Assembly (NCBI GenBank): GCA_040881665.1
Contig: JBBECT010000005.1
Location: 140,138-204,137 of the forward strand
Origin: Actinomycetota bacterium
GTDB lineage: Bacteria; Actinomycetota; UBA4738; HRBIN12
Direction of reading: 5' to 3'
DNA length: 64,000 nucleotides
In this document: positions 35,526-43,795 of the stretch, piece by piece
Layout of the letters: each line of letters starts with the position of its first letter
Numbering within the stretch: position 1 is the first letter of the stretch
Translations under genes and position numbers: made by a program
The notes under the pieces: model-generated
The model's input: the letters and a program-made list of their open reading frames with translations, nothing else
Databases searched by the model: none
What the model was told of the DNA's origin: nothing

Positions 35526-36761
35526 TCAGCGCAGGTCGCGGCCGCGATCGAGCAACGCAGCCGGCATCGCGCTCCCGGTGCCGAATCGCGACTCGATCCG
35601 ATCGAGCGCGCGCTCGACATCCCCCCACCGGTCGCCGTGGAGCAGGGCGAGCTGCTCGGCTCCCGCGGACTCGAGCCCCGTCGCGGCAACCCCGAGCAGG
35701 CGCACCCGGCGTCGCTGCCCGGGTAGAGCCCGATACAGCTCGCACGCAACCCGGTACAGGTCGGCCGCGATATCAGTTGCGTCCGGAAGCGTGCGTGACC
35801 GGCTCAGGGTCTGGAACGTCGCGAGGCGCACCTTCAAGGTGACGGTCCGCGCCCGGAAGCCCTCGGTACGCAACCGGTGACCGACCCGACCGGCCAGGTG
35901 GAGCGCTTCGCGGAGGATATCCTGCTCGGCGTCGAGGTCGCGCTCGAAGGTCTCCTCGTGGCTCACCGACTTCGGCGCCTCGTAAGGCACGACGTCCCGA
36001 TCGTCCCGGCCGTGCGACAGCTCGGTCAGGTGGGACGCCTGCGCGTCGCCGAGCAGGCGAGCGAGGATCGTCCGAGGGGTCGCGGCGATCTCGCCGATCG
36101 TGCGCACCCCGATCCGGTGCAGTTGCTCCAGGGTCTTGGCGCCCACTCCCCAGAGACGCTCGGCGGGCAGCGGTTCCAGGTAGGCGCGCACCCCACCGAC
36201 GGGAACGAGGTGCATGCCGTCGGGCTTGCGCTCGTCCGAAGCGAGCTTCGCGACGAACTTCGTCGGCGCGACCCCCACCGAGCAGGTCACCCCCACCTCC
36301 CGAGCGACCTCGGCACGGATCGCTCGCCCGATCTCCGAGGGCGACCCGAACAGGCGCGTCGCCCCGCCCACATCGAGGAACGCTTCGTCCAGCGAGAGCG
36401 GCTCCACCGCCGGGGTGAAGCCGAGGAGCACCTCGCGGAACCGGTTCGAATGCGCGCGATACGCGGTGAAGTCGCTCGGCAGCACGACCGCATCGGGACA
36501 CAGCCGCCGCGCACGGACCATCGGCATCGCCGAACGTACCCCGAACGCGCGAGCTTCGTACGAGGCGGAGGCAACGACCCCGCGGTTCCCGACGCCGCCC
36601 ACGACCACGGGTTTGCCGACGAGCGACGGATCCTTCAACACCTCCACCCCCGCGTAGAACGCGTCGAGATCCACGTGCAGGATCGGCTCGGAAGGTCGCG
36701 TGCCCGCGGGGGTGTTCGCGTCCGGGGCCGAACCGCCGGGGACCGAGTCGTCTGCGGACAT
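35526..36761 (-). CDS. dinB: DNA polymerase IV (Y-family translesion polymerase)
   Basis: The 411-residue protein has catalytic acidic residues in HVDLDAFYAGVE (Asp31) and SLDEAFLD (Asp125-Glu126), the steric YEAR segment, and helix-hairpin-helix RLWGVGAKTLEQLHRIGV. QLALL near the C terminus is a possible beta-clamp-binding peptide. The N-terminal ~25 residues are a Pro/Ser-rich extension. It is the third gene of the dnaE2-MFS-dinB operon under a LexA site, so SOS induction is predicted. ATG at 36761 has GAGGAGGG upstream. Confidence 0.95.
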   Translation of the reverse strand: MSADDSVPGGSAPDANTPAGTRPSEPILHVDLDAFYAGVEVLKDPSLVGKPVVVGGVGNRGVVASASYEARAFGVRSAMPMVRARRLCPDAVVLPSDFTAYRAHSNRFREVLLGFTPAVEPLSLDEAFLDVGGATRLFGSPSEIGRAIRAEVAREVGVTCSVGVAPTKFVAKLASDERKPDGMHLVPVGGVRAYLEPLPAERLWGVGAKTLEQLHRIGVRTIGEIAATPRTILARLLGDAQASHLTELSHGRDDRDVVPYEAPKSVSHEETFERDLDAEQDILREALHLAGRVGHRLRTEGFRARTVTLKVRLATFQTLSRSRTLPDATDIAADLYRVACELYRALPGQRRRVRLLGVAATGLESAGAEQLALLHGDRWGDVERALDRIESRFGTGSAMPAALLDRGRDLR

Positions 36762-36776
36762 GGGCCCGATCCCTCC

Positions 36777-38162
36777 TCAGGGCTCCCGGCGGCGGCGTCC
36801 GGCGCCGATCCCGGCGATCGGAGCACCCGGTGGCGCGGGTTCGGCGAGCCCCGCCGCCTGCAGACGCCGGAGCCGTCGGAGACCCCCGAGCCCACCGAGC
36901 GCCAGGACGATCCCCGAGCCCACCAGGACCGGCTGCACCGCGACGAACGTGCCGACACCGGCGAGAACGATCGAGGACAGCAATCCCGTCCCCTCCGAGA
37001 GCACGCCGAGCACCGCCGTCACCCGACCCATCTCCTCCTCACCGGCCGCTCGCTGCACCAGGGCCAGCGCCGCCGAGAAGAACAGCGAGAATCCGGCGCC
37101 GATCAGCATCGTGGCCACGACCGCGACCGCGTAGATCGCCAGGCCCGCGTACACCATCATCCCGAGCCCGGCCAGGACGAACCCGCCCGCGATCAGCAAC
37201 AGCTCGAGCCCGACACCCTCGCGGATCCGCGACACGAGCAGAGCGCCGACCATCGCCCCGAACCCGTTCGCGGCCCAGAGGAACTGCACGCCCTCTTGTC
37301 CACCCCCGATCACGTCTCGGATCAGGATCGGTTCGAGCGAGAACAGCAGATTCATGATCACGTAGCCGAGCAGCGCCAGGAACAGCAGCAGCCGGAGCTC
37401 GGGGTGGCGCCACGACGTGACCACGCCCTGGCCGAGGTCGCGAAAGCTCATCGCCGGCCGCTCCCCCGACTGCCGAAGGTCGGGGATCAGCAAGAAGAAC
37501 GGCAGTCCGGCCACCGCGACGATCGCAGCCACCGTGTAGACGACGTCGGCGTTGCCGGTCGCACCCAGCAGGAGCCCGCTGCCGATCGTCCCGACGAGCA
37601 ACGCCGAATGCGTCGACGCCGACATCATCCCGTTCGCCTGGACGAGCTGGTCCTTCGGCACCAGGAGGCCGGTGAGGGACGAGCGAGCGGGGTCGATCGC
37701 CGCTGCCGCGATCCCGACGACCGCGATCGAGGCTCCGAGCCAGACGAGCGAGGTCGCGAGCGCCGCGACCGGGATCGCGGCAGCGAGTACGGCGAAACCG
37801 ATCAGCAGCAGCCACTTCGGGCTCCACCGGTCGACGAGCATCCCGAGCAACGGGGTGACCACGACGAACGGCAGCGAGAACGTGCCGAGAAGCAGCGCCA
37901 TCTGCGCGGCCGACGCGTCGTAGCCGAACGCAGCGTCGGCGAACAGCGTGCCGAAGTAGGCCCAGAACGCGGTGTGGGCGACCGTCCATCCGACCACGAT
38001 CCACAGGAACGGGCGGATCGTGAGCACGTGCGGCGGCAGAGCCGGGCCGTGCAGGATCGACGGATCGAGCAGTCCCTCCTCGACGAGACCCCTCTCGTCG
38101 AGGCGCCGGGGCTCCTCTCCCGGGTCGGGTCCGGGAGCGCGGCGTTCGTCGCGACCCCCCAT
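36777..38162 (-). CDS. MFS-type transporter (MFS_3-like)
   Basis: The 461-residue membrane protein has about twelve helices between residues 50 and 430. The first loop motif is GMLVDRWSPKWLL, and the general layout is that of permeases lacking antiporter motif C. The substrate cannot be inferred. It lies between dnaE2 and dinB with short gaps (63 and 15 bases) and its own AGGAGGG site, so it is co-transcribed with SOS polymerases. That makes an efflux function for a DNA-damaging compound an attractive guess, but only a guess. Confidence 0.85.
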   Translation of the reverse strand: MGGRDERRAPGPDPGEEPRRLDERGLVEEGLLDPSILHGPALPPHVLTIRPFLWIVVGWTVAHTAFWAYFGTLFADAAFGYDASAAQMALLLGTFSLPFVVVTPLLGMLVDRWSPKWLLLIGFAVLAAAIPVAALATSLVWLGASIAVVGIAAAAIDPARSSLTGLLVPKDQLVQANGMMSASTHSALLVGTIGSGLLLGATGNADVVYTVAAIVAVAGLPFFLLIPDLRQSGERPAMSFRDLGQGVVTSWRHPELRLLLFLALLGYVIMNLLFSLEPILIRDVIGGGQEGVQFLWAANGFGAMVGALLVSRIREGVGLELLLIAGGFVLAGLGMMVYAGLAIYAVAVVATMLIGAGFSLFFSAALALVQRAAGEEEMGRVTAVLGVLSEGTGLLSSIVLAGVGTFVAVQPVLVGSGIVLALGGLGGLRRLRRLQAAGLAEPAPPGAPIAGIGAGRRRREP

Positions 38163-38225
38163 CGCCCTCCTCTCCGGTACATCCGATGCCGTGCCGATCC
38201 CCGGCCGCTCGCTCCGGAACCGCGA

Positions 38226-41200
38226 TCACCCGGCCGATCCCCCGCTCGCGTGCCGCAGGCGTGAAAGGCTCGGCCCCGGTGATCCGGTCGTGGTCGTGCC
38301 GGTGCGCCGCGGGGAGCGGATCGCCTCCTCGAGGCGTCCCTCCCCGCGGGCGCGGGCCAGATCGGTGAGGTCCCACACCTCTTCGGCGATGATACTGACG
38401 CCCTTCACACCGGATCGCCGGAGCTGACCCCAGACGGCGAGCAGGGAGCCGTGGAACACGGTCCGGGCGACCTTCGGTTGCACCGACTCGAACACCGTGA
38501 TGTCCACCGGTCCGGTCGCGTCGTCGAGCGTGAGGAAGATGATCCGTTGCCCGCTGCGCACCGCGGGGGTCTGCGAGGCGACCTTCACCCCCGCGACGAG
38601 CATCCGGCCTCCACGACGTTTCCACAGGTCGGCGGCGCGGACGGCTCCGAGATCGATCAGCAGCGGTTCGTAGAAGCTCATCAGGTGGCGGGTCGCGTCG
38701 ACCCCGAGCACCTCGAGCTCGGCACGGACGACCTCGGCGTCGGTGTAGTCGCGCAGCGGCGCCTCGCCCGCGAGGGCTGCGTGCCCCGCCGAGAACAGAT
38801 CGAGCTGATCGCCCTCGCGTTCGGCCGGCGTGGTGATCGCCTCGAACAAGCGGTTGCGGCGCGTCCCCGTCTCGACCCGCAGGGCGTCGAACCCGCCCGC
38901 GTGTGCGATCGCCTCGACGATCGGCCGAGCGACGGAGGTGCGCCGCAGGAAGTCGGGGACGTCGCGGAACGCACGATCGACCCGCGCCGCCATGATCGAG
39001 CCGATCTCGGCCTCGGAGATCCCGTGGACATCCTGGAGCGCGAGCCGGATCCCCCACCGCCGCCCGGGCGTGGTACCCACCTCCTCGACCACGTAGTCGG
39101 GCTCGGAAACGTTCACATCCAAGGGCAGGATCTCGATCCCGCGCTGGCGGGCATCCTCGACGATCAGCCGGCGCGGGTACATCCCCGGGTCGTGGGTGAG
39201 GATCCCGGCGAGCAGGTGCGCCGGGTAGTGCGCCTTCAGCCACGAGCTGCGGTAGGTCGGCACCGCGAACGCCGCCGCGTGCGCCTTGCAGAACCCGAAG
39301 CTCGCGAACTGACTGAGGTCGTCCCAGACCCGCTCGGCCACCGCACGGTCGATACCGCGAGCGTCGGTCCGCGCGAGGAACTCCTCCCCCAGCACCGGGA
39401 GCAACTCCTCGACGCCGAGCTGGCGGCGGATCCGATCGGCCTCGGACAGGTCGTAGCCCGCGAGAGCTGCGATCGTGCGCATCACCTGCTCGTGGTAGAC
39501 GATCACCCCCCAGGTTTCGCAGAGCGCCGGCTCGAGCGAAGGATGGTCGTAGCGAGGCGGCTCCTCCCCATGCCGCCGGCGCAGGAACGGCCGGATCATG
39601 TCCGACTTCACCGGGCCGGGACGGAACAGCGAGATGTCGACGATCAGGTCGTCGAACACGATCGGCTGCAACCGCTGCAACAGCTCGCGCTGGCCCGGGC
39701 TCTCGATCTGGAAGCACCCGATCGTGTCCGAGGCGCGGATCAGCTCGAAGGTCGCCTCGTCGTCGTACGGGATCTCGTCGAGATCGACCTTGACCCCCTC
39801 GGTGCGTGCGATCTCCCCGAGGGCATGCCGCATCGACGAGAGCATCCGTACACCGAGCACGTCGAGCTTGAGGTAGCCGAGCAGCTCGACGTCGTCCTTG
39901 TCGGCCTGCACGGTCCGATAGCCCCGGAAGCTCCGCTCGATCGGCACCCGGTCCATCAGCGCGTCGTCGGACAGCACGATCCCGCACGGGTGCAACGCGA
40001 TGTGGCGCGGGAACCCGTCGAGCCGCTCCGCGACGCGGAACAGCAGCTCGAGCTGCGGCACCTTCACGTTCTCCCCCACGAGCTCGGGGAGCTCGGCGAT
40101 CGCGCGGGACAGGTTCCGTGCCGAGATGTGCGGGAACGCCTTCGCGATCGTGCCGACCTCGACCTCCGGCAGCCCGAGCGCCTTGCCGACCTCGCGCAGC
40201 GCCGACCGAGCGCGATAGGTGTCGATCATCGCGACACACGCGGTGCGCTCCTCGCCGTGGCGCGCGAGCACCATGTCGTAGACGTCCCCGCGGCGAGCGG
40301 ACTCGACGTCGATGTCGACGTCGGGCAGCTCGTCGCGCAGCGGGTTCAGGAACCGTTCGAACACGAGGTCGTGCCGCAACGCGTCGACGTCGGAGATCCG
40401 CAGCAGGTAACAGACGAACGAGCCCGCTGCCGATCCCCTGCACGCGCATCCGATCCCCATCGCACGAACGTCCGCGACGATATCGGCGACCGTGAGGAAA
40501 TACGACGCGTAGCCCATCCGGCGGATCATCGACAGCTCGTGCGCGAGTCGGTCGGTGGCCTCTCGGGTGCGGGGAACGCCGCGGTCGTCGAACCCTCGGT
40601 GGCACCGCTCGGCGAGGATCGCGTCGGCGCTGCCCCCGGCCGGGACCGGGAACGACGGGAAGTGCAGACGCCGCAGCCCGAGATCGAACCGGCACCGCTC
40701 GGAGATCTCGAGCGTCGCATCACAGAGATCGGGGCGCTGTGCGAACAGCTCGCACATCACCGCGGCCGGCTTCAACCAACCCTCGGCGTTGCGGCGCGAG
40801 ACGTGGTGCGCGGCCAGCGGCACGATCTCGCGCATGCACTCGAGTACATCGGTCAGGAACGCGTCCTCCGCCGTGAGGTAGCGCACCGGGTTCGTCGCGA
40901 CCGCTCGCACCCCGGCCGTCTCGGCGAGCTGCAGCAACGTACGGATCTCGGTGTCGGACCCGCGCTCGAGCCGGTGCTCGATCCCGACGAACAGCCGCTC
41001 GCGACCGAACGCCTCACGCAACGGATCGAGCCACCGTCGCGCCGCCCCGGAGCGGCCGGCGATCGCGAAACGGCCGGCAGGAGAGGCGGGACCGGCGAGA
41101 GCGAGCAGACCTCCTGCGTGGGCGCAGAGCTGTGCAGGCTCCAAGGACGGGGCACCACGCTCCCCGGTCATGTGCGCGTCGGTCACGAGCCGGCACAGGT

Positions 41201-41507
41201 TCGCGTACCCGGTGTCGTCGGTCGCCAGCAACACGAGCGACCCGGCGCTCCGTCCGGGAGCTCCTGTCGAGTCCGCCAGCGTGAACGATGCCCCGAGGAT
41301 CGGCCGAACCCCCTCACGCTCACACGCGGCCACGAAACGGGCCGCTCCGTAGAGCCCGTCCCGGTCCGTGAGGGCCACCGCCGGCATCCCCAGCCCGGCG
41401 GCGGCCCGGACGAGCTGCTCGGGAGAGAACGCCCCCTCTTTCAAAGAGAAGAAGGAGCGCACGTCAAGGTGCACGAATGAGGGATCGGTGCGGAAGGTAT
41501 CGAACAT
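38226..41507 (-). CDS. dnaE2: SOS-type error-prone DNA polymerase III alpha subunit
   Basis: The 1093-residue C-family polymerase has GCACRGSAAGSFVCYLL and the catalytic PDVDIDVES (Asp396, Asp398). The fingers segment is SQFASFGFCKAHAAAFA, and a C-terminal OB domain follows (MLVAGVKVASQTP). The PHP domain is degenerate: where DnaE1 has HxH and TDHG this protein has DVR and TDRDG, so PHP metal binding is probably lost. DnaE2 polymerases act in translesion synthesis with ImuB-type partners. ATG at 41507 lies inside a perfect LexA palindrome and eight bases from a -10, implying leaderless, LexA-repressed expression. Later starts are not favoured. Confidence 0.93.
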   Translation of the reverse strand: MFDTFRTDPSFVHLDVRSFFSLKEGAFSPEQLVRAAAGLGMPAVALTDRDGLYGAARFVAACEREGVRPILGASFTLADSTGAPGRSAGSLVLLATDDTGYANLCRLVTDAHMTGERGAPSLEPAQLCAHAGGLLALAGPASPAGRFAIAGRSGAARRWLDPLREAFGRERLFVGIEHRLERGSDTEIRTLLQLAETAGVRAVATNPVRYLTAEDAFLTDVLECMREIVPLAAHHVSRRNAEGWLKPAAVMCELFAQRPDLCDATLEISERCRFDLGLRRLHFPSFPVPAGGSADAILAERCHRGFDDRGVPRTREATDRLAHELSMIRRMGYASYFLTVADIVADVRAMGIGCACRGSAAGSFVCYLLRISDVDALRHDLVFERFLNPLRDELPDVDIDVESARRGDVYDMVLARHGEERTACVAMIDTYRARSALREVGKALGLPEVEVGTIAKAFPHISARNLSRAIAELPELVGENVKVPQLELLFRVAERLDGFPRHIALHPCGIVLSDDALMDRVPIERSFRGYRTVQADKDDVELLGYLKLDVLGVRMLSSMRHALGEIARTEGVKVDLDEIPYDDEATFELIRASDTIGCFQIESPGQRELLQRLQPIVFDDLIVDISLFRPGPVKSDMIRPFLRRRHGEEPPRYDHPSLEPALCETWGVIVYHEQVMRTIAALAGYDLSEADRIRRQLGVEELLPVLGEEFLARTDARGIDRAVAERVWDDLSQFASFGFCKAHAAAFAVPTYRSSWLKAHYPAHLLAGILTHDPGMYPRRLIVEDARQRGIEILPLDVNVSEPDYVVEEVGTTPGRRWGIRLALQDVHGISEAEIGSIMAARVDRAFRDVPDFLRRTSVARPIVEAIAHAGGFDALRVETGTRRNRLFEAITTPAEREGDQLDLFSAGHAALAGEAPLRDYTDAEVVRAELEVLGVDATRHLMSFYEPLLIDLGAVRAADLWKRRGGRMLVAGVKVASQTPAVRSGQRIIFLTLDDATGPVDITVFESVQPKVARTVFHGSLLAVWGQLRRSGVKGVSIIAEEVWDLTDLARARGEGRLEEAIRSPRRTGTTTTGSPGPSLSRLRHASGGSAG

Positions 41508-41515
41508 ACGTTCGA
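41500..41515 (-). promoter_or_regulatory. LexA (SOS) box over the dnaE2 start codon
   Basis: TCGAACATACGTTCGA is a perfect 16-bp palindrome of the actinobacterial SOS form TCGAAC-N4-GTTCGA. The dnaE2 ATG (41507-41505) is in its centre, so bound LexA would cover the transcription start. Confidence 0.9.
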
Positions 41516-41544
41516 AGCTTAGGCGGAGAGCGTGTCCCTGTCGA
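41516..41544 (-). promoter_or_regulatory. dnaE2 promoter
   Basis: TCGACA (41544-41539), 17-bp spacer, TAAGCT (41521-41516) on the minus strand. The expected start point, about 41509, is within two bases of the ATG, so the mRNA would be leaderless. The promoter overlaps the last codons of the upstream membrane-protein gene. Confidence 0.75.
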
Positions 41545-43795
41545 GAGGCTGTTTCCCGGGACGGTCCGCGAGCGCTTGGGTCCCCTCCTCGCACGCGAAG
41601 CCGGGCAGGGATCCGGCGTCGGGTCCCGGAACGGTCGACGGATCGAAGTCTTCCACGCGGAACACCGCCAGCGACGGCGTCGAGTGCACCAGCTCCAGGA
41701 ACGGGGTCTGCAGCAGGCCCTCGAAGGCCGGGGAGATGCCCGACCCGGACGTGGTCTGCGCATCGATCGGGAAACGCGGGGGCCGCACCTCCGGCGCGAC
41801 CTTGTACCAGCCGCCGAGCCGGTTCGCATTCTGCGTGACGACCACCGTCTCGATCCCGCGGCTGCGCAGGTACTCCTCATGCAGTCGCGGATAGAGCAGG
41901 AACTGTCGCGCCTGCAGCATCTCCTGGACCGCGATCGCGAGCAGCCCCGGCCGTACATGCGGACCCATCCCCTCGAGCACCGCCGCGCGGCCCGTCATCG
42001 TCTCGAAGGTCGCGAGGGTGCGGCGGTCGGCCAGGATCCGTCCGTCGCACGATGTGTTCTCCCGTATCCAGGAGAGGCCTTCGATCGACGTCGCGTCGCC
42101 GGGACGATCGGCCTCGACCGCCGACGGCAGCACGACCGCCGCAACGACGACGGTCACCGCCGCCGCCATCGCCGGGACGAACCGTGGCCGGGAAGCCCAG
42201 CGTTCCTGCAAGCGTGCGAAGCCGAGCTCGAACGTTCCGGCGAACATCAGGACCATCGGGATCGCCGCGTAGTCGAACAAACGGCGTTTGCCGAAATGGG
42301 CGAGCGCATACAGATCGTAGCGCCACAGGAACAGCAGTCCGGTGGTGAGCAGTCCCGCCGCCAGGAGCAAGCTCGCCACCGCGAGCGCACGAAGGATCCG
42401 GGTCCCGAAGACCATGAGCACGGCGGCGGCGAGCAACAGCCCCGGCCCGATCATGAGGGCCGCGCCGTGCGCAGGAACATTCGGCAGCCCGAGCATCGCG
42501 GACACGAGCAATCCGTACTCGTCACCCGGCGGGTCGTAGAACCCGAGGACCGGCTCGTGCTCCGGTTGTTCCAACTCCCCCGTCGCCAGGTACAGCGTGG
42601 GATCGAAGCGGGAGGGCAGCTCGATCTGCTCCAGCGCCGACGCGTAGACCTCGCGCCCCGCCGCGCCCTGGAACCCGATGTCGCCGCGCGGGAGGAACAG
42701 CACGAGCACACCGATCACCACGGCACACGCGAACAGCGTCGCGCCGATCCTCAGCGGACGCCGGCGGAACCCCGGGTCCGCCATCGCGACGGCGATGCCG
42801 TAGCAGACGAGGAACAGCGCGCCCACGGCGAACGCGACGAGGTGGGTTCCCGCCGCGACGCCGAACATCACCCCGGCGACGGCGGCGTTGCGCGCGGCGG
42901 TCCGGTGTTCGCCGCTGCGCTCCTCCCGCAACGGCCGGGCGGCGGCCGCTGACTCGCTCAGGTGCCACGCCCGGACCTCCGATCGCATCGCGCGGACGGC
43001 GAGCAGGACCCCACCGAGCACGACGAGCCGTCCCCAGTTCTCGGCGTGGTAGTGGTTCAGGTCCGCGGTCAGGTCCGAGCCACCGATCAGCAGGTTCCCG
43101 AGCAAGAACACCGCGACGAGCCCCGCGGTGCGACGGAGACCGAGCTTGCGCGCGACGGCGAACAGCGCGACGAACAACCCGACCGAGACGACCGCGAGCA
43201 TCGTAGAAAGCGCGCGGAGCGGATCGCGACCGAGGACGAGACTGACCGTGGCGTGGAAGCTGTTGAGCACGACCTTGCTCACCGTCGGCGGCACGAGCGC
43301 GTTCCAGTGCAGGGTCTGTTCGGGGATCCCGTGCGCGTCGGCGATCTCGAGGCCGTCCGCCCAATACCGCAAGGCCGTCGGGGCGACCTGGCCCTCTGGA
43401 CCGTAGGTCGAGCGGACGATCGCGAACCCGACGACGAGCACGCCGAGCACCAGGTAGGTCCACCGCAACCGAGTTAGTTCCGCGCGCCACGCCGAGCTGA
43501 ACGCCTTGAGGCCGTGCCGCCGGAGTCCGAACGCCCACGCCCCCACCGCGAGTGCAAGCAGGATCGGTGCGAGCAGGGCCGGGCGATGCATCCCGACGAT
43601 CGCCAGCAGGAGACTGACCATCCCGACGAGACAGAAACCGAGCGGCAGGGCGAGGGCGATCCGCGACAGCAGCGGCAGAGCCGACGGGCCCGCGAACGCG
43701 AGGGAGATCCCGAACCCCGGAACCGCGACCAGGACGACGACCAGCAGGATCGCGATCGCGTTTACCGCAACCGCCTTCCGACGAGCGGGACCCAC
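41519..43795 (-). CDS. Large GT-C-like polytopic membrane protein
   Basis: The 758-residue protein has about 13 membrane helices (from residue 12 to about 575). The first large extracytoplasmic loop contains RYWADGLEIADAHG and HWNALVPP. The C-terminal soluble domain (about 590-740, SWIRENTSCDGRILADRR, STPSLAVFRVEDF) is of the kind found in actinobacterial membrane glycosyltransferases. It may use lipid-linked sugars for envelope glycans; donor and acceptor are unknown. Start GTG at 43795 overlaps the preceding gene by 34 bases. It is adjacent to dnaE2. Confidence 0.75.
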   Translation of the reverse strand: MGPARRKAVAVNAIAILLVVVLVAVPGFGISLAFAGPSALPLLSRIALALPLGFCLVGMVSLLLAIVGMHRPALLAPILLALAVGAWAFGLRRHGLKAFSSAWRAELTRLRWTYLVLGVLVVGFAIVRSTYGPEGQVAPTALRYWADGLEIADAHGIPEQTLHWNALVPPTVSKVVLNSFHATVSLVLGRDPLRALSTMLAVVSVGLFVALFAVARKLGLRRTAGLVAVFLLGNLLIGGSDLTADLNHYHAENWGRLVVLGGVLLAVRAMRSEVRAWHLSESAAAARPLREERSGEHRTAARNAAVAGVMFGVAAGTHLVAFAVGALFLVCYGIAVAMADPGFRRRPLRIGATLFACAVVIGVLVLFLPRGDIGFQGAAGREVYASALEQIELPSRFDPTLYLATGELEQPEHEPVLGFYDPPGDEYGLLVSAMLGLPNVPAHGAALMIGPGLLLAAAVLMVFGTRILRALAVASLLLAAGLLTTGLLFLWRYDLYALAHFGKRRLFDYAAIPMVLMFAGTFELGFARLQERWASRPRFVPAMAAAVTVVVAAVVLPSAVEADRPGDATSIEGLSWIRENTSCDGRILADRRTLATFETMTGRAAVLEGMGPHVRPGLLAIAVQEMLQARQFLLYPRLHEEYLRSRGIETVVVTQNANRLGGWYKVAPEVRPPRFPIDAQTTSGSGISPAFEGLLQTPFLELVHSTPSLAVFRVEDFDPSTVPGPDAGSLPGFACEEGTQALADRPGKQPLDRDTLSA

